This document shows, one piece after another, positions 6,248 through 15,008 of a DNA stretch of 16,145 bases. This DNA comes from CALAEC01 sp050692915 (GTDB lineage: Bacteria; Actinomycetota; UBA4738; CALAEC01), in contig JBOGVU010000059.1 in assembly GCA_050692915.1 (NCBI GenBank), positions 1 to 16,145 on the forward strand, written 5' to 3'. Position numbers and translations under genes: made by a program. Position 1 is the first letter of the stretch. Each line of letters begins with the position of its first letter. The notes beneath the pieces are model-generated. The model was not told where the DNA came from. It was given only the letters and a program-made list of their open reading frames with translations, and made no database searches.

Positions 6248-6271
6248 GTGTGGCCCGCCGGCGGGCCGCAC
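6248..6271 (+). terminator. Strong GC palindrome after the aldolase gene, possible terminator
   Basis: The core is a perfect 16-bp palindrome, GGCCCGCCGGCGGGCC (6252-6267). It extends outward with one G-U pair to GTGT/GCAC, so a 10-bp stem with a CCGG loop can form, starting 5 nt after the aldolase stop. There is no U-tract after it. Hairpins of this type are candidate terminators in GC-rich actinobacteria, but it could also be an mRNA-stabilising end or a dyad protein site. Confidence 0.45.
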
Positions 6272-6273
6272 AG

Positions 6274-6307
6274 TAGGATGCGGGCGACCCGGCCCCTCGG
6301 GGCCGGG
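6274..6307 (+). promoter_or_regulatory. Candidate dodecin promoter with 5' leader hairpin
   Basis: TAGGAT at 6274-6279 would place transcription start near 6286. The transcript would then begin almost directly with a hairpin: CCCGGCCCC (6288-6296), TC, GGGGCCGGG (6299-6307). GAGAGGAGG (6312-6320) and the ATG at 6327 follow. The arrangement repeats that ahead of lemA. No -35 is evident; the palindrome at 6248-6271 occupies that position. Confidence 0.45.
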
Positions 6308-6326
6308 ACCTGAGAGGAGGCTGAGG

Positions 6327-6530
6327 ATGGCCGTCATCAAGACCATCGACCTCGTTGGGGTCTCCACGGAGTCCTGGCGCGACGCGGCGTCGCAGGCGCT
6401 GCAGGACGCCTCGAAGACCCTCCGCGGGATCCAGGGGATGGACGTGCTGGAGACCTCCGCGATCGTGGACGGCAGCGAGATCACCGAGTACCACACCCAC
6501 GTCCGGATCAAGTTCCGGATCGAGCGGTAG
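6327..6530 (+). CDS. Dodecin family protein
   Basis: Dodecins are about 70-residue proteins that form hollow dodecamers binding flavins or related ligands in the cytosol. The 67-residue product fits throughout: VIKTIDLVGVSTESWRDAAS at the first strand and helix, ALQDASKTLRGIQGMDVLET in the middle, and a final antiparallel strand pair ITEYHTHVRIKFRIE. In classical flavin-binding dodecins the residue before the second strand is a Trp that stacks on the isoalloxazine ring (VVWAEVV in the haloarchaeal protein). By eye this aligns with Gly37 here (IQGMDVL), while Trp17 in SWRDA lies elsewhere. It therefore belongs to a subgroup in which flavin binding is uncertain. AGGAGG is 6 nt upstream and its own promoter is likely. 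Confidence 0.9.
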   Translation: MAVIKTIDLVGVSTESWRDAASQALQDASKTLRGIQGMDVLETSAIVDGSEITEYHTHVRIKFRIER

Positions 6531-6570
6531 GCCTCTGTGCGACCGGGGCGGGACCGCCGCGGGGCCGGGC

Positions 6571-6576
6571 TAGACT
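6571..6576 (+). promoter_or_regulatory. Candidate -10 box of a leaderless purA promoter
   Basis: TAGACT is followed by exactly six bases (GGTCCG) and then the purA ATG at 6583. Transcription would start at the A of the start codon. No Shine-Dalgarno sequence is present before this ATG, which agrees with a leaderless message, common in Actinomycetota. No -35 is evident. This is the most likely start of the pur transcript. Confidence 0.6.
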
Positions 6577-6582
6577 GGTCCG

Positions 6583-7860
6583 ATGCCGGCCACCATCCTG
6601 GTGGGCACCCAGTGGGGTGACGAGGGGAAGGGGAAGGTCACCGACCTCCTGGCGGACCGGATGGACCTGGTGGTCCGGTACCAGGGGGGGAACAACGCCG
6701 GCCACACGGTCCGGGCCGGCGGCCAGACCCTGAAGCTGCACCTGGTGCCTTCGGGGATCCTGTACCCGGGCGTGGTGCCGGTCATCGCCGACGGGGTGGT
6801 GGTGGACCCGGGCGTCCTGCTCCAGGAGATGGACGAGCTGGAGGCCCGGGGGATTGACACCTCCCGCCTGCTGATCTCGGCGAACGCCCACCTGATCATG
6901 CCCTACCACCTCGAGATGGACCGGGTGACCGAGCGCTACCTGGGAAAGCTCCAGCTGGGGACGACGAAGCGGGGGATCGGGCCGGCGTACGCGGACAAGG
7001 CCGCCCGCATCGGGCTCCGGGTCCAGGACCTCACCGACGAGAAGATCTTCCGACAGAAGCTCGAGGTCGTTCTCAAGGAGAAGAACGCCATCCTGTCGAG
7101 GGTGTACAACAGGCTCCCGCTGGACGCCGAGGATATCGCCCGCGCCTACATGGCCCACGGGGAGCGCCTGGCCCCACACATCGCCGACACCTCCGCCGTG
7201 CTGTATCGAGCGCTCCGGGACGGCAAGCGGGTGCTGCTCGAGGGGGCCCAGGGCACGCTCCTCGACCTCGACCACGGCACGTACCCCTTCGTGACCTCGT
7301 CGAACCCGGTGTCCGGTGGCGCGCTGGTGGGAGCGGGCCTGGGGCCGCGGGAGATCGACCGGGTGATCGGGGTGACGAAGGCTTACGTCACCCGGGTGGG
7401 GGCGGGCCCGTTCCCCACTGAGGACCATGGCGAGGCCGGCACGCTGATGCAGGAGCGCGGCCAGGAGTTCGGGACCACCACGGGGCGCCGTCGCCGGTGC
7501 GGCTGGTTCGACGCTGTCCTGCTCCGGTACGCCGCCCGGGTGAACGGGCTCACCGAGCTGTTCCTGACGAAGCTCGACGTGCTCTCGGGCCTGCCGTCGG
7601 TGAAGGTGTGCGTGGCGTACCGGTACGAGGGTGAGGTGTTCGAGGACTTCCCACCGCACCAGTCGATCGTCCACAAGGCCGAGCCGGTGTACGAGGACCT
7701 CGAGGGATGGCCCGAGGAGATCCCCGAGGCCCGCGGCTACGACGAGCTTCCCCCCGCGGCCCGGAAGTACGTGGAGCGTCTGGCGGACCTCGGCGACGTC
7801 CCGATCCGCACGGTATCGGTGGGCCCCTCCCGCGAGCAAACCGTGGAGGTCGCAGCCTAG
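6583..7860 (+). CDS. purA: Adenylosuccinate synthetase
   Basis: PurA joins IMP and aspartate with GTP to give adenylosuccinate, the first step from IMP to AMP. The 425-residue product has the GTP-binding start GTQWGDEGKGKVTDLLA, with catalytic Asp13 and His41 (in GGNNAGHT) at the same positions as in E. coli. Further motifs are GTTKRGIGPAYADK, LLEGAQGTLLDLDHGTYPFVTSSNP, the TRVGAGPFPTE strand and TTTGRRRRCGWFD, which with KLDVLSG contributes to nucleotide binding. Length is standard and the gene looks complete. It appears leaderless. purD begins 1 nt after its stop, so purA seems to head the purine cluster; elsewhere purA is often a separate gene, so its place here is slightly unusual. Confidence 0.98.
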   Translation: MPATILVGTQWGDEGKGKVTDLLADRMDLVVRYQGGNNAGHTVRAGGQTLKLHLVPSGILYPGVVPVIADGVVVDPGVLLQEMDELEARGIDTSRLLISANAHLIMPYHLEMDRVTERYLGKLQLGTTKRGIGPAYADKAARIGLRVQDLTDEKIFRQKLEVVLKEKNAILSRVYNRLPLDAEDIARAYMAHGERLAPHIADTSAVLYRALRDGKRVLLEGAQGTLLDLDHGTYPFVTSSNPVSGGALVGAGLGPREIDRVIGVTKAYVTRVGAGPFPTEDHGEAGTLMQERGQEFGTTTGRRRRCGWFDAVLLRYAARVNGLTELFLTKLDVLSGLPSVKVCVAYRYEGEVFEDFPPHQSIVHKAEPVYEDLEGWPEEIPEARGYDELPPAARKYVERLADLGDVPIRTVSVGPSREQTVEVAA

Positions 7861-7861
7861 C

Positions 7862-9133
7862 GTGCGCGTCCTGGTGGTGGGTGGGGGAGGGCGGGAGCAC
7901 GCTTTGGCGTGGGCACTGGCCCGGGACCCCGGTGTGGACGCGCTGGTCGCGGCGCCGGGGAACGCCGGGATCGAGGAGGTAGCCCGGTGCGTCCCGGTCG
8001 AGGCCACCGACGTCGACGGCATCGTGGCCCTCGTGGAGGCCGAGTCGATCGACCTCACGGTGGTCGGTCCCGAGGCTCCGCTGGTGGCCGGCCTGGTCGA
8101 CGCGCTCGAGGCCCGCGGCCGGCGGGCTTTCGGGCCCATGGCCGCGGGGGCCCGGATCGAGGGCTCGAAGGCCTGGGCCAAGGAGCTCCTCTTCCGCCAC
8201 GGCATCCCCACAGGCCGGGCCGAGATCACCGACGATGTCACACGGGCTCTCATGCTCATCGACGCGTTCGAGCCGCCGTACGTGATCAAGGCCGACGGGC
8301 TGGCCGCCGGGAAGGGGGTGGTGGTCACCGGCGACCGCCAGGAGGCCGTCGAGGCCGTGGAGTCGATGCTGGTCGACCGGGCCTTCGGCCCCGCCGGCGA
8401 CCGGGTCCTGATCGAGGAGCACCTCGAGGGCACAGAGGTCTCGGTGCTGGCGCTCACCGACGGGGACGCCGTGCTCCCCCTGGAGCCGGCGAAGGACTTC
8501 AAGCGGGCCCTGGACGGGGACCAGGGGCCGAACACGGGTGGGATGGGCGCATACTCGCCGGTCCCGGCGGTCGACGACGCCACCGCGCGGCGGATCACAG
8601 CGGAGATCCTGGAGCCGACCCTCGCCGCCCTAGCCGCCGAAGGAGTCCCGTACCGGGGCGTCCTGTACGCGGGGCTGATGCTCACCTCGGACGGGCCGAA
8701 GGTGCTGGAGTTCAACACCCGTTTCGGCGACCCGGAGGCCCAGGCCGTCTTGCCGCGGCTGGACTCGGATCTGGCCGAGGCGCTCCTGGCGTGCGTCGAG
8801 GGCCGGCTGGGCGAGGTCAAGGTGGCCTGGAGCCCGGAGTCCTGCGTCACCGTGGTGCTGGCCTCGGGCGGCTACCCGGGCTCGTACGAGACCGGCTTCC
8901 CGATCGAGGGGCTCGACGCGGCCGGAAAGTCCGACAGGGTCGCCGTGTTCCACGCCGGGACGGCCGGGCGTGACGGTAGAGTGGTGACCGCAGGTGGAAG
9001 GGTGCTGGCCGTGAGCGCGCTGGGGACGGACCTCGCCGACGCGCGGGCTCGCGCGTACCGGGCGGCTTCCCAGGTCTCCTTCGAGGGCGCCCACCGCCGC
9101 AGCGACATCGCCATGGAGGCAGCCGGTGACTGA
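7862..9133 (+). CDS. purD: Phosphoribosylamine-glycine ligase (GAR synthetase)
   Basis: PurD is an ATP-grasp ligase that couples phosphoribosylamine to glycine, step 2 of de novo purine synthesis. The 423-residue product opens with RVLVVGGGGREHALAWAL and has VVGPEAPLVAGLVD, the ATP-binding loop VIKADGLAAGKGVVV, NTGGMGAYSPVP and the family signature RFGDPEAQAVLP. The C-terminal domain has VTVVLASGGYPGSYE. It is monofunctional, without the PurM or PurN fusions known in eukaryotes. The start is GTG 7862, one base after the purA stop; GGAGG at 7845-7849 lies inside the end of purA. In-frame starts upstream fall inside purA and give no PurD-like sequence. The end overlaps purE by 8 bp. Confidence 0.97.
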   Translation: MRVLVVGGGGREHALAWALARDPGVDALVAAPGNAGIEEVARCVPVEATDVDGIVALVEAESIDLTVVGPEAPLVAGLVDALEARGRRAFGPMAAGARIEGSKAWAKELLFRHGIPTGRAEITDDVTRALMLIDAFEPPYVIKADGLAAGKGVVVTGDRQEAVEAVESMLVDRAFGPAGDRVLIEEHLEGTEVSVLALTDGDAVLPLEPAKDFKRALDGDQGPNTGGMGAYSPVPAVDDATARRITAEILEPTLAALAAEGVPYRGVLYAGLMLTSDGPKVLEFNTRFGDPEAQAVLPRLDSDLAEALLACVEGRLGEVKVAWSPESCVTVVLASGGYPGSYETGFPIEGLDAAGKSDRVAVFHAGTAGRDGRVVTAGGRVLAVSALGTDLADARARAYRAASQVSFEGAHRRSDIAMEAAGD

Positions 9134-9593
9134 CGCGCTCGTGGGGATCCTGGTCGGATCCGCGTCCGACCTGCCCGTGCTCCAGCAGGCCACGGCCATC
9201 CTGGAGCGCCTGGACATCCCCCACGAGATCCACGTGATGTCCGCGCACCGGACCCCCGACCTCGTCGACGAGTACGCCCGCACCGCGGAGGAGCGGGGGC
9301 TGGTGGCCGTGATCTGTGGGGCCGGGCGGGCCGCCCACCTGGCAGGCGCGGTTGCGGCCCGGACGGTGCTCCCGGTGATCGGGGTGCCCGTGGGGGCGGA
9401 CCAGCTCGGCGGGGCCGACGCGCTGTACGCGACCGTCCAGATGCCCCGGGGCGTCCCCGTGGCCACCGTGGGGATCGACGGCGCCGTTAACGCCGCCCTG
9501 CTGGCCGCGCAGATCCTGGCCGTCCGCGACGCCGACGTCCGGGTGAAGCTGCACGAGTTCAAGGAGTCCCTGGCCGAGGGCCTCAAGCTATGA
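9126..9593 (+). CDS. purE: PurE, N5-CAIR mutase / AIR carboxylase
   Basis: PurE makes CAIR in step 6 of purine synthesis, either from N5-CAIR made by PurK (class I) or directly from AIR and CO2 (class II). The 155-residue product has VGILVGSASDLPVLQQA, the MSAHRTPD motif with His41, and the loop AGRAAHLAG at residues 66-74, then LPVIGVPVG and TVQMPRGVPVATVGID. Class I enzymes usually have AGGAAHLPG; class II have AGRSNAL-like loops. Here the Arg68 is class II-like and AAHL is class I-like. SAHRTP and overall sequence favour class I. No purK is present in this cluster, although actinobacteria usually keep the two together. The GTG start overlaps the end of purD by 8 bp. Confidence 0.95.
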   Translation: MTDALVGILVGSASDLPVLQQATAILERLDIPHEIHVMSAHRTPDLVDEYARTAEERGLVAVICGAGRAAHLAGAVAARTVLPVIGVPVGADQLGGADALYATVQMPRGVPVATVGIDGAVNAALLAAQILAVRDADVRVKLHEFKESLAEGLKL

Positions 9594-9645
9594 ATACCCC
9601 ACGGATCTCGCTCCCTTCGGCCGCTGGGATTCGCGGGGACCCATC

Positions 9646-10934
9646 GTGATCCCGCGCTACACGCTGCCGGAGATGGGCGCGGTGTGGGCCGAGGAGAAGA
9701 AGCTCGGCCACTGGCTCCGGATCGAGGTGCTGGCCTGCGAGGCCTGGGCCGAGCTGGGCCGGATCCCTCCCGCCGACCTCGAGGCGATCCGCTCGGGGGC
9801 CTCGGTGGATCCCGATCGGGTACGGCGGATCGAGGAGACCACCCGCCACGACGTGGCCGCGTTCGTGCAGGCCGTGGCGGAGACCGTGGGGCCTGCGGGG
9901 CGGTGGATCCACTTCGGGATGACCTCGAGCGACCTGCTGGACACGGCCCTGGCCCTCCAGCTCCGGGACGCCGCCGACCTCCTGCTGGCGAAGCTCCAGG
10001 CCCTGCTGGCCGCGGTGCGGGACCGGGCTCTGGAGCACCGGGCCACGCTGTGCGTGGCCCGCACGCACGGAGTCCACGCCGAGCCGACCACCTTCGGGCA
10101 CAAGCTGGCGGTGTGGGCCTTCGAGCTCGACCGCGACCGGGAGCGCCTCCGGCGGGCCCGCGACGCCGTGGGCGTGGGCAAGGTCAGCGGCGTGGTGGGC
10201 ACGTACGGCTCGGTGGATCCTTTCGTCGAGGAGCACGTGTGCCGCGAGCTCGGCCTGCGGCCCCCGGAGGCCGCCACCCAGGTGATCCAGCGCGACCGCC
10301 ACGCCGAGTACGTGGGGGCCCTTGCCATCACGGCGGCCACGGTGGAGAAGATCGCCGTGGAGCTTCGGCACCTGGCCCGGACCGAGGTTCGCGAGGTCGA
10401 GGAGCCGTTCGAGCCCGGCCAGAAGGGGTCCAGCGCCATGCCCCACAAGCGGAACCCGGTGCTGTGCGAGCGGATCACCGGGCTCGCTCGGGTGGTCCGG
10501 GCGGCGGTCCAGCCGGCCCTGGAGGACGTGGCGCTCTGGCACGAGCGGGACATCTCCCACTCCTCGGTGGAGCGGGTGATCCTCCCGGACGCCACCATCG
10601 CCCTCGACTACATGCTCCACCTGACCGAGCACGTGGTCCGACGGCTGCGGGTCTTCCCCGACCGGATGCGGGCGAACCTCGAGGCCGGGGGCGGGCTGGC
10701 GTTCTCCCAGCAGGTCCTCCTGGCCCTGATCGACCGGGGGATGGGCCGGGACCATGCCTACCGGCTGGTCCAGGAGGCCGCGGCCGAGGCGTGGGACCGG
10801 GGGGCGGACTTCAGCGACGGCATCCGGGCTCGCACCGAGCTCACCGACGTCGAGCTGGCCGCGGCGTTCGAGCCGCGGCTCGGTCATCTCGAGGGAGTGT
10901 TCGCCCGGCTGGAGAAGCTGGAGGTGGAGTCGCG

Positions 10935-10938
<4 letters not shown>
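9646..10938 (+). CDS. purB: Adenylosuccinate lyase
   Basis: PurB removes fumarate from SAICAR (giving AICAR) and from adenylosuccinate (giving AMP), so it acts on both branches in this window. It belongs to the fumarase/aspartase superfamily and acts as a homotetramer. The 430-residue product starts with IPRYTLPEMGAVWAEEKKLG and has HFGMTSSDLLDTALALQ, CVARTHGVHAEPTTFGHKLA and the superfamily signature GSSAMPHKRNPVLCERI, which contains the catalytic serine loop. The start is GTG 9646, set by the conserved N-terminus. Its ribosome site is weak, and a 52-bp gap separates it from purE, the largest gap in the cluster. Its last bases overlap purC by 4 bp. Confidence 0.97.
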
Positions 10939-11824
<886 letters not shown>

Positions 11825-11828
<4 letters not shown>

Positions 11829-12082
11829 GGCGGCGGTTCGAGGTCGTGGTGATGCTGAAGGCGGGGATGGCCGACCCGCAGGGCCGAGCCGTGCAGGACG
11901 CCCTGCCCACGATGGGATGGTCCGGGGTCGCCGACGTCCGCGTGGGCAAGCACGTCGAGCTCACGGTGGAGGCGGACGGCGAGGATGCGGCCCGCGAGCT
12001 CGTCGAGCAGATCGCCGGCCGCCTGCTGTCGAACCCCGTGATCGAGGACTTCCGGATCCTGTCGGTGGAGGACGTGGGGTGA
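11825..12082 (+). CDS. purS: PurS subunit of FGAM synthase
   Basis: PurS is the small dimeric subunit that bridges PurQ and PurL in the three-part FGAM synthase. The 85-residue product fits the family: RRFEVVVMLKAGMADPQGRA at the first strand, VQDALPTMGW, VADVRVGKHVELTVEADGE and LLSNPVIEDFRI near the C-terminus. The length is normal. It overlaps purC (ATGA) and purQ (GTGA) by 4 bp each, fitting balanced synthesis of complex subunits. A separate PurS implies that PurL here is the short form, as is observed. Confidence 0.96.
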
Positions 12083-12783
12083 GCGGGCCGCGGGTGGCCG
12101 TCGTCACGTTCCCCGGCTCGCTGGACGACGGAGACGCGGCCCGAGCCGTCCGGCTGATGGGGGCGCGGCCGGTGCCGGTGTGGCACGCGGACACCGACCT
12201 CCGGGGCGCCGACGCCGTGATCCTGCCCGGCGGGTTCTCGTACGGCGACCACCTCCGGGCCGGGGCCATCGCCCGGTTCGCCCCGGTCATGGCGGCGGTG
12301 GCCGATCACGCGGAGCGGGGCGGCCCGGTGCTGGGGATCTGCAACGGGTTCCAGATCCTGTGCGAGGCCGGCCAGCTTCCGGGGGCCCTGACCCGCAACG
12401 CAGGCCTGGCGTTCGTGTGCCGCCGCATCCACGTGCGGTGCGAGACGGCCGACACGGCGTTCACCTCGACGGTCGAGGCCGGCGAGGTCCTGGACGTGCC
12501 GGTGAAGCACGGTGAGGGCCGGTTCGTGGCCGACCCCGAGACCCTGGCCCGGATCGAGGGGGACGGCCGGGTGGTGTTCCGGTACTGCTCGCGGCGGGGC
12601 GAGCTCGGAGATGAGTGGAACCCGAACGGGGCCACGAACCACATCGCCGGCGTGGCGAACGACCGCGGCAACGTGGTGGGGATGATGCCGCACCCCGAGC
12701 ACGCCGTGGACCCGGACGTCGGGGCGACCGGCGGCCAGCCGGTGTTCGAGTCTCTCCTCCAGTCCGTGCTGGCCCGAGTGTGA
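12079..12783 (+). CDS. purQ: PurQ, glutaminase subunit of FGAM synthase
   Basis: PurQ hydrolyses glutamine and passes ammonia to PurL, making FGAM from FGAR in step 4. The 234-residue product is a class I glutamine amidotransferase: VAVVTFPGSLDDGDAARAVR at the start, AVILPGGFSYGDHLRAGAIA, the nucleophile elbow GICNGFQIL with Cys88, VKHGEGRF, and the His-Glu pair in MMPHPEHAVDP. All catalytic residues are present. The GTG start overlaps the purS stop by 4 bp. A longer in-frame reading inside purC and purS is spurious, because the family N-terminus begins just after this GTG. It ends overlapping purL by 1 bp (TGATG). Confidence 0.97.
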   Translation: MSGPRVAVVTFPGSLDDGDAARAVRLMGARPVPVWHADTDLRGADAVILPGGFSYGDHLRAGAIARFAPVMAAVADHAERGGPVLGICNGFQILCEAGQLPGALTRNAGLAFVCRRIHVRCETADTAFTSTVEAGEVLDVPVKHGEGRFVADPETLARIEGDGRVVFRYCSRRGELGDEWNPNGATNHIAGVANDRGNVVGMMPHPEHAVDPDVGATGGQPVFESLLQSVLARV

Positions 12784-15005
12784 TGGGCGAGCCCGCCGGG
12801 CGGGGCGAACCGGTCCACCGGGCACTGGGGCTCACCGACGACGAGTACGAGCGCATCCTGGACGCTCTGGGGCGGCCGCCGAACCGTGCCGAGCTGGCGA
12901 TGTACGCGGCGATGTGGTCCGAGCACTGCTCGTACAAGTCGAGCAAGGTCCATCTCCGGGACCTACCCACGGACGGCCCCCAGGTCCTGGTGGGCCCGGG
13001 GGAGGACTCGGGGGTGGTGGACCTCGGGGACGGCATCGCGTGCGCGTTCAAGATGGAGTCACACTCCCACCCCTCGGCCATCGAGCCGTACCAGGGCGCC
13101 GCCACCGGCGTGGGGGGCATCGTCCGGGACGTGCTGTCGATGGGGGCCCGGCCGGTGGCGATCCTCGATCCGCTCCGGTTCGGCCCGCTCCAGGACGACC
13201 GGAACCGGTGGCTCCTCTCCGGGGTGGTCGCCGGGATCGGGGGGTACGGGAACTGCATCGGCGTGCCCACGGTCGGCGGGGAGGTGCGGTTCGAACCCTC
13301 ACACGGCCCGAACCCCACCGTGAACGCCATGTGCGTGGGCCTGGTGCCGGCCGACCGGGTGCTTCGGGCCGGCGGCGGGGCGCCGGGCGACCTCCTGGTG
13401 CTGATCGGCTCGCGGACGGGCAGGGACGGGATCGGGGGGGTGTCGGTCCTGGCGTCGCGGACCCTGGGCCGGGGGAGCGAGGAGGACCGTCCCAGCGTGC
13501 AGATCGCCGACCCGTTCGCGGAGAAGCTCCTGATCGAGGCGTGCCTCGAGCTCGCCGAGGGCGGCCTGCTGGTCGGGCTCCAGGACCTCGGCGGCGCCGG
13601 GATCACCTGCGCGGTGTCAGAGTCTGCGACCCGAGCCGGGGCCGGTGCGGAGCTCGATCTCGAGGCGATCCCTCTGCGGGAGCAGGGCATGGAGCCGTTC
13701 GAGATCCTCACCAGCGAGTCCCAGGAGCGGATGCTGGGCATCGTCCGGCCCGACGACCTCGCGGCGACGCGTCGGATCTGCGAGCGGTGGGGGCTCGAGT
13801 CGGCGGTGATCGGCCGGCTCACGGCGGACGGCACGCTCCGGGCCCGGATCGACGGCCGGGTCGTGGCGGAGGTGGCGGCCCACTCCCTGACCGACGAGGC
13901 CCCCGAGTACCGCCGACCGATGGCCGTGCCCGACGAGCTCGACGACCCGGACGCGGAGGACCCCACGTTCCTCGTGCCCCCGGTGGGGCCGGGGGAAGCT
14001 CTGGTGCGATTGCTCGGGGCCGCGAACGTGGCCTCGAAGCGGTGGGTGTGGGAGCGGTACGACTCGATCGTCCAGGGCAACACGGTTGCCGGCCCGGGCG
14101 GGGACGCGGCCGTGGTCCGGCTGGAGGGCTCGCTCCGGGCCATCGCCCTGTCGACCGACGGGAACGGGAGGTACGGGCGGCTCGACCCCTACCTCGGCGG
14201 CGCGCACGCCGTGGCGGAGGCCGCCCGGAACGTGGCGTGTGTGGGCGCCCGTCCGCTGGCCGTGACGAACTGCCTGAACTTCGGCAGCCCGGAGCGTCCC
14301 GAGGTCATGTGGGGGTTCCGGGAAACCGTTCGGGGGATGGCCGACGCCTGCCGGGCCCTCGGCACCCCGGTCACCGGCGGAAACGTGTCGTTCTACAACG
14401 AGTTCGGGGGCTCCTCCGTGCCGCCCACCCCGATCGTCGGGATGCTCGGCTTCCTCGACGATCACCGCCTCCGCCTGGGGTCGGCGCTTCGTCCCGGGAT
14501 GGCCCTGTACCTCCTCGGTGAAACCTTCGCGGAGCTCGGGGGATCGGAATATGCGGAGACGATCCTCGGCACGGTGGGCGGACGTCCGCCCGGCCTCGAT
14601 CTCGAGCGGGAGGCCGGGCTGGCGGCGCTGCTGGTCGAGGCGGCTGGCCGGAATGTCCTCGGCGGCGCCCACGATCCGTCCGACGGCGGGCTGGCGGTGG
14701 CCCTGGCCGAGGCCGCCATCGCCGGCGACTGCGGCTTCGCGGTGTCGCTGCCGGGGGACCTCCCGCCGCACGTCTGGCTGTTCTCGGAGTCCGCGTCGAG
14801 GGCGATCGTGTGGCTGGAGCCGTCCTCGGCTACCGCCCTGGAGTCGCTGGCCGCCGACCGCGACGTCCCCCTCGCCAGGCTCGGGGAGACCGGGGGCCCC
14901 CGAATGGTGTTCGGCGAGGAGATCGAGCTCGCCGTGGCCGAGGCGGCCGCCATCTACGAGGACGCCATCCCGCGGATGTTCGAATCCGGCAGGTTGGCCG
15001 TGTAG
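12783..15005 (+). CDS. purL: PurL, FGAM synthase large subunit (short form)
   Basis: PurL catalyses ATP-dependent amidation of FGAR. The 740-residue product is the short type that needs PurS and PurQ and lacks a fused glutaminase. Seen in order are GLTDDEYERILDALGRPPN, MWSEHCSYKSSK (residues 44-55), the loop ESHSHPSAIEPYQGAATGVG (92-111), then VGGEVRFEPSHGPNPTVNAM and QDLGGAGITCAVSE. The second AIRS-like half has STDGNGRYGRLDPYLGGAHA, NFGSPERPEVMWGF, TGGNVSFYNE and DPSDGGLAVALAEA. Most PurL proteins have HNHP where this one has His94-Ser95-His96-Pro97; the histidines are kept. ATG 12783 overlaps the purQ stop by one base; GTG 12780 is an alternative one codon earlier. Confidence 0.97.
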   Translation: MGEPAGRGEPVHRALGLTDDEYERILDALGRPPNRAELAMYAAMWSEHCSYKSSKVHLRDLPTDGPQVLVGPGEDSGVVDLGDGIACAFKMESHSHPSAIEPYQGAATGVGGIVRDVLSMGARPVAILDPLRFGPLQDDRNRWLLSGVVAGIGGYGNCIGVPTVGGEVRFEPSHGPNPTVNAMCVGLVPADRVLRAGGGAPGDLLVLIGSRTGRDGIGGVSVLASRTLGRGSEEDRPSVQIADPFAEKLLIEACLELAEGGLLVGLQDLGGAGITCAVSESATRAGAGAELDLEAIPLREQGMEPFEILTSESQERMLGIVRPDDLAATRRICERWGLESAVIGRLTADGTLRARIDGRVVAEVAAHSLTDEAPEYRRPMAVPDELDDPDAEDPTFLVPPVGPGEALVRLLGAANVASKRWVWERYDSIVQGNTVAGPGGDAAVVRLEGSLRAIALSTDGNGRYGRLDPYLGGAHAVAEAARNVACVGARPLAVTNCLNFGSPERPEVMWGFRETVRGMADACRALGTPVTGGNVSFYNEFGGSSVPPTPIVGMLGFLDDHRLRLGSALRPGMALYLLGETFAELGGSEYAETILGTVGGRPPGLDLEREAGLAALLVEAAGRNVLGGAHDPSDGGLAVALAEAAIAGDCGFAVSLPGDLPPHVWLFSESASRAIVWLEPSSATALESLAADRDVPLARLGETGGPRMVFGEEIELAVAEAAAIYEDAIPRMFESGRLAV

Positions 15006-15008
15006 CCG

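Noticed and set aside
6508..8850. A 780-codon open frame on the minus strand opposite purA and purD, and similar long minus-strand frames at 12461-14143 and 13617-15971
   Set aside because: They lie antisense to clear pur genes, are Arg/Pro/Ser/His-rich as expected for antisense frames of GC-rich DNA, and show no recognisable domain.
9633..9655. GCGGG/CCCGC hairpin enclosing the purB GTG start
   Set aside because: A 5-bp GC stem with a 13-nt loop is expected by chance at this base composition.
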